Part shown: in pieces, positions 48,704 through 59,700 of the stretch
How the letters are laid out: every line of letters begins with the position of its first letter
Position numbering within the stretch: the stretch's first letter is position 1
Assembly (NCBI GenBank): GCA_003117195.1
Contig: BDSI01000057.1
Location: forward strand, 186,001-250,000
Origin: Eudorina sp. 2006-703-Eu-15
Lineage: Eukaryota; Chlorophyta; Chlorophyceae; Chlamydomonadales; Volvocaceae
Reading direction: 5' to 3'
Length of the DNA stretch: 64,000 bases
Notes under the pieces: model-generated
Databases searched by the model: none
Told to the model about the DNA's origin: nothing
The model's input: the letters and a program-made list of their open reading frames with translations, nothing else
Position numbers and translations under genes: made by a program

Positions 48704-51700
48704 ATGCCTGCAAAGCGGCAAAATGGCAAAACGGCGATGGAGGAGGTCATGAGTGGCGCTACGGAGCGCGTCCTGAAACAGATCACTGAGCTGTATGACA
48801 CTGGACTGGGCGGAGGGCCTGGATCTATTGGCTTAAAGGTAGGATTGCGCGGGGCTGGGGCTGGGCGGGTGCACATTCTGAACGGGAAGTGTTCTGTTGA
48901 GCCGTGCAGGCTATTGCGGAGAGCCCGTTGCTTAAGCTGGAAATGCGTAAGCCACGCAAGAAGATCAGTGTCATGATTGTCGGGAACCACAGCGCTGGGA
49001 AGTCCAGCTTCATCAACTGGTGAGACACCTTGTCATGCAACGTCCCAAAGCGCCATTTGCTTACCCACAAGCGTTATACCCCAGGTACATTGGAGAGGCT
49101 ATCCAGAAGACCGGCGTGGCTATCGAGGTGTGACCTAAGCGGCCGTTACGGTTGCTGGTAGTCAGGGGTGACACTGGGGTTGGCACGTGGCTGTTCACGA
49201 GGATGACTGCTTCATGGGACCCACATCGAGCGTCTGGCCTCAATTGTACCAGCTGCATCCTTGTGCGCAGTGCGCACTGATACAGCGTGTACTTGGATTG
49301 CAAGCCATCGTGAGGCACGATCACCAGGCCGGACTTGTGATCCCGACTTGCAGACTCGGGGCTTCACGTTCGTGACATCAGGCAAGAAGCGGGAGACGCT
49401 GCAGGGCGACGCGACAGTGCGCTTCTACGACAATCTGCAAGAGTTCGGAAAGTTTACGGGGGTCCTTTCCAACCTCTTCACGGGTAAGCTGCATTACTGA
49501 TGCCGTTGGGTGGCTTTGCCCCATCTGGGTGGGCGTGCGTTACGATACGATGTATGAAATTATGCAACCGTGGTATGTGCTGAAAGTGTAACCATGGCAC
49601 TGTCCTACTGGAGCAGCCTGGCGTCTTGTCGCCAGGTATGCAAAATCGGCATGTGGTGCCGCATGAGTGCATGCAGTACAGCTGTACGTTTGAGTCCTAC
49701 TCACGAACCCCACACACAACATATGGCATCCGTCAAGACCTTCAGTACATCAGCAGTTTTGCAAGTGGCTCTGGTCATCTCCTCTTCCATTTCATTATGG
49801 ACACAGACATACGCTGCTAAATTGTACCCGCAATGCACCCGCAGAGATCAGCACCAGCCGGGATAAGAACTTCTCGTGCGTGGACCTCATCGACACGCCG
49901 GGCCTGGTCGATGGCGAGATGCAGGTAAAAGTGCAGCTGCGGAGGGTGTGAATATTTCCTGTATCCAGCATCGGGCCATTGCTGCGTATGGTGCAGCAAG
50001 GCTCATACTGCCAGGTTATGAACTGTGAAGGATTTCCGGGTTCCCTTTCCCGGGATGACCATGTGATTGGCAGGTAACCGTAGGACAGTTCGTACAATCA
50101 GTAATGTTTGCGTCGAGCACCGCCGATTCGACCGGCGAGGAACATGGTCCTTTGTCTGGAAGCGGGCGGCCGCAGTTCCGTTAGGAAGAAGTCCGAGTGT
50201 GCGGGTCGGCTCCAGGGCGCCTGTGTCAGCGACTCATCATTGCAACGGGCGGAGGTTGTTGCAGGGATGTCTGGGAGCGTTGGTAAGGTTTAGGTGGTTT
50301 CCTCTTCGCATCTCGCAGTGCAATCTTTTGGCCTGTATCCATGTTCCGGCGGTTTAACCACAGCTGCCTTTTCGCCCGCAGTACCCGTTCAACGTGCAAG
50401 ACGCCATCATCTGGATGGCCGACCACGTGAGTTGAGGGGTGGTGTTGATCGGACGGGTACCACCAAATGTGAACCGCAGACATTGAGGGTGTGAAGGGAC
50501 GTGATAACACTGCAGGAGCCGGCCGGGAATGATGCTGCATGCCGTGTTCGGGCTGACCATACTGACAGTGGTGCTCTCTGCATTGCAGGTCGACCTGATC
50601 CTCATCTTCTTCGACCCGATCGGTAAATGGGAGACTGCAAGGGGAAGTGTACCGTGGTTGTAAGAAGCGCGTGCGCGTGACAAATGAGGGGTTCGCTTCT
50701 GGGAGGTTTTGTATGCCAAACGCTCTCCATCCTTTGGGTCCTCGTTATCTCCGATACAGGACAAGCTACCTGCAAGCGCACGATGGAGGTCGTGGAGCGG
50801 CTAAACAACGGCCCGCACCTGGAGAAGATCCATTACTTCATGTAAGTGATCCTGAGCCAGGCGGGGATAATCCTGGTTTCAGGCTTTTTATTGTTATATT
50901 TATGGCTGTTTCTGTTGCTCCACGGCCCCAGTCGACGGCCCCAGGAGACGATCGGGCCGACCGCGTCCGTTGCGTGTTGCTCTGTTGCTTCGCAGGTCCA
51001 AAGCGGACGCCGTTGACAAGGTGGGAAGGAGGGTAACGATGTGCCGAGGACAACTTCTTTGTAGCAAGGGCCATGACGAGTACCGACCAAAACATGTGTA
51101 TGTTAAGACCATGTGGCGTGCGGAGAACGTGTCGTGTTCTTGTAGTGTCGGAACTGTCTGAGCTGGTATTCTTGTGCGCTGCGTCCATGCCCTGCGTCCC
51201 GACAGGAGCACGACCGGCAGCGCGTGCTGATCCAGATCACTCAGAACCTCGCGACAAAGATTCGCAACAGCCACGCGTTCAACCTGCCCACTTTCTACCT
51301 GCCGCGCGACGATGACGTGCCGTGCACCATCCCCAACGCCATCGAGGATGTGTGCAAGGAGATCGACAAGGTACCGCTAGCGATCTTCTTCGGATCTGGT
51401 CTTGGGGCGAAACCACCGCCTGACGCAATCAGTTGTTCGCACCGACAAACATGCATGAGTAGGGTCGGTAGGTTGGGCCAGGGCAGTCGCTGCGCGGCGT
51501 CGGTGGGCTACGGGGAGGCCTGCAGTGGCCATGAGTCCTCCTGAGGGCAACTGTCATAAGTCCTGCATTGTATAATGCGAGATGTACGGTAATTGATTAC
51601 TCACCGCAGGCCATCAACATGACGGTCCAGAAGAACTTGCGGCAGCTCAAGAGCGACTGTGAGCGCATCGAGAAGCGCATCGACGAGGCGCAGGAGCAAG

Positions 51701-52729
51701 ACAAGGTGACCCGGTCCACCAACATCCAGCGGACCATGCAGGGCCTGCTGCTGACGATCCTCACACTGGCTGCGGCGGCGGTGATGGGGCTGCTGGTGGT
51801 GGCCCGCTTCGTTGACACGCTGTAAGTTTAAGCGGTCCTGCAGCAGCAGCTGTGAGGATTTTGCCAACACAAAGAAGAGTTACAGCCCAATGTATCCATT
51901 TTGCTCTTGGGGTATTAGGGGCCTCGAAATTGTTATCGCTGAACTCAAAAAATTGACCTCCCACTTTTGTCTGCCAAAACTCTGCGGTTCAACAGATGCG
52001 CGGACGCGCTGCTGGGCGACATCTGCAAGGAGTTTAAACTTGTGAACGTGCTGCACAAGGTGCAGCCCCTCGTGGTTGAGCACTCGACGCCCCTGTTCGG
52101 CGCGGCGGCGGGCGTGGTGCTGGTGCTCATGATCGCGACCAAGGTGCGGGCTTGCGGGTTGGATCGCGGTGAGGGTATGTCGACGGCCGCTGCCACTCAA
52201 GGGTTGTAGTCAGGATTCGCCGACGCGCACTGTCACTGCTGTCGGGTCTGGTGAACGCGATACTCAGTGTTTTGGAACGCGCCCTTTCCTGCGTTTGATA
52301 CGGTGTTGCGTAACTTGCAGCTGACGTGGCGCACGCAACCGACGCTAAGCAAGAAGGACATCAAGAAGCTGGAGGACTACCGGTCGTATGTCAAGAAGAT
52401 TGCGGAGCAAGAGGAGGGTAAGCGCTGGTTGTCAGCAAGTTTAGCTTGTTCATACCCATGCAGTCATCAAAGCTGGAGCTGAATGCGGTGGCCACGTTGA
52501 ATGTCCAGTCCCATCACCTGCACTGCCTAAGTCGTTTTGATCGAGCACTGTGCGAGAGTGCAACCTCTGATCGCATCAGCAATTCTATCCATGATCCCCT
52601 AATGGTGGGGTAAGAATGCGATGTTGCCGCTGCCGTTCCAACACCTGGCTCACGATGGCTGCTTCATTCCTTCCCGATGTAGGCTTGTACCGGGAGTACT
52701 TCAAGACGTTGTCTTCCATGGAGCACTGA
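48704..52729 (+). CDS. Dynamin-superfamily (EHD/sarcalumenin-like) GTPase with two C-terminal membrane segments
   Basis: Fourteen plus-strand exons: 48704-48838, 48910-49019, 49085-49127, 49354-49483, 49845-49924, 50382-50426, 50589-50622, 50760-50841, 50996-51020, 51206-51370, 51610-51821, 51996-52143, 52321-52417 and 52683-52729. All are GT-AG and in phase, giving 450 residues. GTPase motifs are G1 GNHSAGKSS (70-78), a switch region with TRGFTFVTSGKK, G3 DTPG (156-159) and G4 SKAD (221-224). A charged, probably coiled-coil region (about 293-325) precedes two hydrophobic segments, about 328-350 and 387-403, and the protein ends in a basic/acidic helix. Known of the family: dynamin-like GTPases tubulate or cut membranes, and EHD proteins share the GNHSAGKSS-type P-loop setting. 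Paired membrane segments suggest an integral rather than recruited protein; this topology is inference. The ATG is supported by a long in-frame first exon. Confidence 0.87.
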
Positions 52730-53466
52730 GGGGGTCAGGCGTCCAGCGCTGCAAAGGCTGCCACTTCACGATAAGGAGTGGGCACAGCGGTACATAGGAT
52801 GTGCAAATGGCGGGCGGGATGGCGCTGCCGTGCTCAGGCGACCCAGGAGATGCAGAACACTTGCTGAGACAGTGTGGAAGGTTACATTTGTCGTGTGGTT
52901 CGCAGCTATTTGCAGTGGGTAGCGTGGACTGGATTGTTGATCCGTTCAACACTCGGGATGGGTGGAGCGGCAGATGAGTGAAGCCGCACTCCCGATCCCC
53001 CTGCGTTGAAGTCAGGGAAGATGGTCGTCGAGCGCTGTGAGCACGAGCACGTGCGTTTTGGGAAGCGACTCGTGTGTTGCAAGTCGCGTGCCTGCATTGG
53101 GTCCGTGACTTGGCTTTTTGTGATGAGAGGAGCGTTCACCGTGTCGGTGGACGTGCTGCGGGATTGCACTGCTAATGATGCGGTGCCTTTGTTGATGGTC
53201 ATATTCGTCCATATTGGTGACGGCCAATCTCTAGAGGTGCTGCAATGCCCAGACGTAGCCTGTGTTGCCGGTCAGTGGGGGAGAGAGCTGATAAGACAAG
53301 TTATTTACCAGTCAGCCTGGTGAAATGATGTGATGGGTAACCCCAGCACTAAAACTGAAATTTTGTGCGACCAAACAGGAACCGGGTTTACGTCGAACCA
53401 AAAGACTAGAGGGCTTGTGATATCATGTGCAGATGCCCAAGACCTACCAACGGTCACCCACGTGTT
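52730..53466. other. Spacer downstream of the dynamin-like gene
   Basis: It holds the 3' untranslated region of the GTPase gene, then sequence with no recognised gene. A plus-strand open frame at 53006-53323 has no motif support. Confidence 0.4.
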
Positions 53467-53830
53467 TCAGAACCTACCCAGACATGTATGCCCCTGTACT
53501 GCTGCATGGAAGTGCCCTCGAGCATCCAGCTGGTTATTGACACAAGACAACGCGAGAGTACGACATGGCCAGCGTGTGCTGGATGTAAACCCTAGAAAAC
53601 TGGCGTACGTGATAATGAACTGAGTAAACCCCTCCTCCGCGCGGATATTGTCGTACACAGGGCAACATAGCAAAACATGCTTTTCGTCCTCGGCCTGACC
53701 TTCGGCCCCGCAGCAACGACAGACCCGCTGTTCCCTAGGTACACGGTGTCTGCCCCTACGCCCTCTGTTGGCCTCCAGCGCCCAGCAAGATAACCGGAAC
53801 TGCATTAGCTTTCGGTGCGCACTGCAAGGA
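53467..53830 (-). mobile_element. C-terminal fragment of a non-LTR retrotransposon ORF2
   Basis: The minus-strand frame reads MQFRLSCWALEANRGRRG, then HRVPREQRVCRCCG and EDEKHVLLCCPVYDNIR. This is the cysteine/histidine zinc-binding tail found after the reverse transcriptase in plant- and algal-type LINE ORF2 proteins. No reverse transcriptase motif is found upstream on the minus strand, and the upstream part (to about 54,140) is frame-shifted, so the copy is a dead remnant. Confidence 0.8.
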
Positions 53831-54808
53831 ATGAATACCGTAGCATGTATGTGGCGGCCGCATCACGGCTGCTGCGCCTGACAAGTAGGGGGTCGGCTTC
53901 CTTGAAGCCGGAAAAAGGGCGGGGCCCCCTACAATCCGTACAGGCCGCTTGGTTTACAACGGAAACTCTGTTACCGCGCAAGAGTGTGAGAGAGTGAAAG
54001 GGTGCCATTGAGGGTGTTGTTGATGTTGAAGGTGGATCGGCGTGCATAGATTGAGCAAGGTAAAGCAGGTAGGGTAGCCCCGAAACCTACTCGCCGCCTC
54101 ATCGCATCTGCGTAACGCTAGACGCCTCTGCACTACCACATCCGTCTGTCAAGCAGATATCAAAAAGCAAGCTTGAAGCATTCTTGTTTTTCCGTGAAGC
54201 TGTAGTTGTTTGGTCCGTCGGCAAGCATGCAGCCCTTCAGTTGCACGCCCGCAGCAGACGTGAACCTCTAAGGTTTACCATCAATAGTTACAAAGCAAAT
54301 ATAAGGCAAAACCAGGGTGCGAAAAAGCCGCGGTGAGACCCGGACTTCGGCCATCGGAACTGGAGAACTTGTTGGTACTCGGTATGCTATCCCTTTGCAT
54401 TTTGAAACTTTGATTCAATACATATTGTTGAATTGTATTCATCTGGCAAGACAGAAAGGCAAATCTTGATGTTGGTGGCATCTTGATGTTCAAACATCAG
54501 AACACTATGGACGTTCAATTTAGCACGCGCTGCCCATTCTTAATCCAAGTATTCATCATGCGGCACCTGTTGAAACAAATAGCAGCGCGAGAGGAGTTGG
54601 TTTGACGTTGACCCGGGTCCATGGAGACCGCGGAGCTTTGCTTTGACCGTTTGTGCGCAAAGAATTTTTTTCAGCCAAACCAAGGATACCTTGCAATAGA
54701 GGACAATCAATATGACAAATATTGCGAATTAGTTTAGCGGATAATGAACGTTTTGCCGTTACCCACGCACGGCGCACACACACACACACGGACATGGGCA
54801 ATCCTAGG
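53831..54808. other. Probable degraded retrotransposon-derived spacer
   Basis: On the minus strand, arginine-rich frames (VQRRLALRRCDEAASRFRG) may continue the LINE remnant in a shifted frame to about 54,140. The rest, including an AT-richer part from 54,280 to 54,730, shows nothing I can name. Confidence 0.35.
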
Positions 54809-54850
54809 GGGCGGGGCCCCCCGAACGCGCTTCGCGCTGGGGCCCCGCCC
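54809..54850. repeat. GC-rich hairpin with 12-bp perfect stem
   Basis: GGGCGGGGCCCC at 54809-54820 pairs exactly with GGGGCCCCGCCC at 54839-54850 around an 18-base loop that is itself partly self-complementary. A related GGGCGGGGCCCC occurs near 53918 within LINE-derived sequence. Confidence 0.7.
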
Positions 54851-55367
54851 AAAAACGGCAAATCCCATCCAGTGCTTGTCCTTCGACATCTGGATCCCGG
54901 GTTGCTTACCATCCGAGGTCTTGTGTGCCGAGGCCCGGTTCCGTCAGGCCAGGATTCTTAAGCCCTGTAGGTATTCTGTCGTAATAGACTGCGGGTGGAC
55001 GGGGCACTGACGCCCAGTGGAGCTATCGCTAGGTGTGGGCGGTTTTTTCGGCCCGGTGGGACCGTACGGGCAGGCCCCTGATGGTGACTCGCGAGCCCCC
55101 GTGGCCCTCCAAGACTACGGGCCACCGCTGGAGAAGTGACCCCGCCTTGGTGGGGGTGGGGGTTCGCTAATAGGGGCGCCCTGGTGGCTAACTCCCCCTG
55201 AGCGGGCTTTATCCCTTGCCATGGTTGGTTCTCAGGAACGGGGTGGTTCCCTGGTAGTGTGGACCCGGGGAGTGTTTCGGTGCACTTGGGGAGCCTGTCC
55301 GGAGCGCCATGGTGGCGTTAGTTCATTTAGGCAGCGTATGGTGAGGAAGCCTCGGCTGTCGCCGGGG

Positions 55368-55414
55368 CTGTCACCGATGACCCGCGGGGTCCGCTGTAAC
55401 ATCCTAATAATAAT
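55368..55414 (+). mobile_element. 3' end of a non-LTR-like element (plus orientation)
   Basis: The tail CTGTCACCGATGACCCGCGG, followed by GGTCCGCTGTAACATCCTAA and AATAATAATC, matches 42918-42964. The GC-rich sequence from about 54,960 up to this tail is probably the element's 3' untranslated region, but its left border is not defined. Confidence 0.6.
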
Positions 55415-55577
55415 CCGAGGGAAACCCCTCTGGCAAAACCCCAAGGCGCACATGTTCCCAACCGTTCATCAACTGCTTCCTCATGGCTGTCACAATTGGG
55501 CCCTCGAGGAGTGGCTTAGAAAGCAACCAATCAACACGCTTGTCGATCTCATCACAGTCTTGCGGCAAAACGCTCAA

Positions 55578-55616
55578 GAGGATGTTACAGTGGACCCCGC
55601 TGGTCATCGGTGACAG
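55578..55616 (-). mobile_element. 3' end of the same element family in minus orientation
   Basis: GAGGATGTTACAGTGGACCC followed by CGCTGGTCATCGGTGACAG is the reverse complement of the family tail. Similarity to the plus copy continues to the right (a GTAGTGAGGAGGCTCC-like stretch on the minus strand). It faces the plus-strand tail 164 bp away, tail to tail. Confidence 0.6.
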
Positions 55617-56759
55617 CCGTAACCTCCAGGAGCCTCCTCACTACACTGCAAGTACGAAACCCCGCCACCACAATACCCATGTTGCATGTTAGTGGTTGGT
55701 CTAGTGGCCTTCACGTGCTGTCCATGCCCCCGACTGCCTGGCTCCGCTGGTTCCGTACACTCGTTCAGGCCAGACCACAACTTAATGTTGAAGGCGCGAG
55801 ACAACTTCTTGGGCAGCGAAAGTGCAGAACGCTGACCAGGGAGCAGAACTACAGCTTTCTAGAGGTTCGTGCGCTATGGGTCCACCTTGTCATGATGGCA
55901 ATGAGATGATCAAATGGACTGCGCAAATTGTTCAATGTGTAATTTCGATAATGGATCCCGTCTTGGTACAGGCCATAAGTTGGCAGACTTTGGCAGTTAA
56001 CAGTGTCACACTTTCGCAACGAAAGTACCTGTAAGCATGGCAACCCGGCTCCTATAATAATGCGATAAATACGCCACATTTCCATTTGAACATTCTATGT
56101 TGCAAAACAGGACACGGGATCGTAATTGCGGCGCAGTGTGGTGCTGCTCGAGCCTGCTCGGGCTGGCTCGAGACAGCGCAGGGCGCAAGCGCTCACCATC
56201 TACCAATTCTATCACCAAAACTTGCACAAGCATCAAAGTCGATTGCTCGATTTGAACATGCTCAAGCGTAATCCCATATATTCATGTTGCTCGATCTCTG
56301 ATGTTGCTTCGCGCCAAGTTGACGACACAAAAATGCGACATGTGCACAGCCGTGCAACAAAACCTCACTTGACATGCAGAACAATTCAAAAAGTATATAT
56401 ATATCTGCAGTTAATTCATGTCATGAGTCGTTCTGCAGTTGAGAAAGTCAACGAATCGACTTCGTACTACAGCCACCGATTTGTCGAAAGTCCAAAACCA
56501 AAATACAGCAGACCTACATTTCTCTACTTACGTTTTCAACGCACATGACTGTTCCCTTTTGCTTCCACCTCTGGATTTCCCCAAGCTTCCAAGATGGCTA
56601 CAGCCGGATTCCTGCACGTTTCCTACCTACCTTAACAGCGTATAACCCGTTATCAACGTTCAAATCAATTTTGTTTTGCTCCATAGACAATTGCAATGTG
56701 ATATCCTCGATTCGGACGCACGTCAGCATGGAACAATCGTCGTGAAGCGCGAAAACGGC
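55617..56759. other. Upstream region of the bZIP gene with element remnant
   Basis: The left part belongs to the minus-oriented repeat. The part from about 56,050 to 56,750 is AT-richer and is the presumed promoter and leader of the bZIP gene. No other gene is supported. Confidence 0.45.
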
Positions 56760-59700
56760 ATGGACGGAACTGGCGTTGATAATACTGATGACAATAACCA
56801 CACTTACAACAGTGGGTGAGTGACAATGTACGGATAGTGCCGCTGAGTTGTTTGACTCCATCTTGCGAACTCAATGGACTCGCGCGCAGGGCCACTCAAC
56901 AGGAGCGGGACGTCACAAATCCATTGGTGACGCTTGAGTTTCAGAGAAATGATAGCCTCCTTCAGCGGAGATTGCCGGCAACGCCGGAGGAAGGCGTCGC
57001 TGCCGGCGAGCCAGCGGCAGGGCCCCGTGTGCAGGGCATGGCACGGCCGCTCCATTTTAGACAATTCGGTTTGCCAGCGAACACAGAAATGGCGCAGCCC
57101 ACCCCGCCCATGGAATTTGGCGCACCAACCCCGCACAACGCGCACTTGGCGAACCTTCCCTCTGTGCTGGTAAGCTTCGAATCCACAGCGGGTTGCCAAC
57201 ATACTGGCAAACCGATTGTCGGATTTTCGTAATCCTTCGTAGCTGCATCAGAAAGCTACATCGGTTGCGCGGGATTACGGGTTGTCCTTCATCGAAGGGC
57301 TGTCGTACTTATCGACATTATGCTCGTTTTTGAAACTTAACCATGTCCGCTACTGTGCATTTCCAGGATCCACGCCTCGATTCGCGACGGTTTTCTGAGG
57401 CCGATTCGTGGCAAATGGAAATCCTCAGAGCCGAGTCGTTTCTCAGCTACCGCCACTATGACGCTGCCAAGGTGAGGGCAGGGCCCTGAACTGGAACCAC
57501 CATGCCGTGCCGGGTAACGCCTACTCGACATCGGGACTCGCGTCCACTGCGAACACAAGAAGCCTGGGTGTGTCGATTGTCGTGGCGCAAATCCATCTGT
57601 ATGTTGCTGTGGAAGTATCCTTGACGTGCGCCATTTAAATACTCCGCGCAGAGGGAAAGCTGTACGGACAGCTCCGCGGACGTGGAGTACCTGCTGGCGG
57701 GCGGCCTGTCGCTGCCGCACCTCAGGTACGGCAGCCAGGGACAAGGCCCTCGAAACCAGTGTCAAGCCCCGCGCTCGTGCCACTCTCGCTTCCTCAGCAT
57801 TCCGACCCGTGAATCTGTGCATGATGGCTTTTCTTTGCTTTTTTTCACCGGCTATCAGTCCCTGCGAGAGCCGCAGAAAAACACCAGGTCCTCACCCCCC
57901 TCCCGTCTCGTAGTGGTGGCACCACCGCCTTGTCGAGCAAGCACCTCATACTAGCCTGTGCCTTAACTGTCTGTCCCCGGCCGTCTGTCCGGGATCACCC
58001 ATCGCCCCCGCAGGCGCACCTCCAGCGCCACCACATCCCAGGCCCTTGCGGCCGGCGGGCTGCTGCCCGGATCGCACCGCCCCGGCTCCATGACGGCGGC
58101 CAGTGCGCTCAACATGCCGCCTGCTGCCGGCCTGCCGGCCCCGCAGCTCGCCTCGCTGAGCTCGGGCGTCGGGCCGCTCGCCGCGCTTCACTCGCAAACC
58201 CAGGTGCCGCCGCTGCCGCCCCCGCCGCCACAGCAACGACAGCAGCAGCAACAACGACAACCACAGCAGCAGCAACAAACCCTTCCAGCAGGCACGCAAC
58301 CCTCGGTCAACACCCCTCAGTGTAGGATCCCTCAGGATCCCCAGCTACAGCAGCAGCAGCGGCTGGTGCTACCAGTGAATGTCAGCGGCGGCGTGCCGTC
58401 TGAGCAGCACTCGGGCATGCGGATGCGCGCGACGGCGAGGTCGGACACCTTGGGCTCGGGCAGCGGGATGGGCGGGTCGCGCCAGGAGCGCTGGTCGGAG
58501 GAGGGAGCGTCCATGGGGGGATGTCTTTCCAGCGGCCAGGCGAGTCTGTCGCTGCCGCAGGGCCAGGCGCCGCGGGTCGGGGAGGCGCGGCTGACGGGCG
58601 GTGCAGCGGCTGCAACCGCGGTGGCGACAGTGGCCTTGGCTGCGGCGGCACCGCCGCGGCGGATAGACATGGAGGTCCCGCTCGCTGGCAGCGGCCTGCA
58701 ACTCCAGCAGCAGCAGCAGTCGCATCAACACAGCCCGCTCTTCTCCGCGCCCTTTGGGTCCATTTCCCCGGCTGTGCTGCGGGGCGAGGGTCAGGACCCG
58801 CTCGACCTGGGGCCGCACCCACAGGCTGACCCGCTGACGGGCGGCGGCCCCGGCGGCTACCCTGGCGGCGGTGGGACAGCCCTCACGGCCATCGGCCGTA
58901 ACTCGCCTCATCCCGTCGGAGCGGCCACCGGGCCGTCTTTTTCACCGCACGACGCCTTCAGCCTGCCGCTGGGGCCCTTGCCCATGCTGGAAGGCGGCGG
59001 CGCCGCCGCCGTGGATGTGGACGACCGTCACATCTTACCCAATGCTTACATCGGGTTTGTAACCGACACGGCCAACTTCTTGAGCGGTAGCGGCGGCACT
59101 CGTGGAAGCTTGGGCGGCGGCCGCGGTGGTGGCGGCGCCGGCGGCGGGGAGGTCCCGAGGTCACCAACCCACTTGCCCGCCACCCATTTGCTGTCTGCGT
59201 CGATGCAGCAGCCGATGTCCTCCCGCCAACCGCAGCTGCAGCCACACCAGCTACAACAGGTTTTCTCTAGAGGCAGCCTGTCCTTGCAGCCTCAGCCCAT
59301 GATGCCGCCGGCGTCCATGGCGGGCTCTCCGGGGGGGCCGCAGCTCATGCGTCCCGGCAGCGGCGCTGGTGGAGTGACGGGACCGCCTGAGGGACTGCCG
59401 CGCCTGCGAATGTCCGGGCCGGGTGGGCTCCTGTTGCCCGGCGGGGTCGAAGGGCTGCCTAAGGGGTCAGGGCTGACAGCCGAAGGCGGCCGCTCGCCCG
59501 CGGCGGCTGCCTCGCCGCGCCACGCGATGACCCTGGCGCCGTATCCCTCACTCCTGAGCCCCCTGCCACCGGGCGCTATGTTTGCTACAGCCCAACAGCA
59601 GCAGCAGCAACAACAACAACAGTACCTGCAGCCGCTACAGCCCATCCAGTCCCACGAGCAGCTGCAGCTCCCCCACATGCGGGCGGGCCTCGCTGACTCG

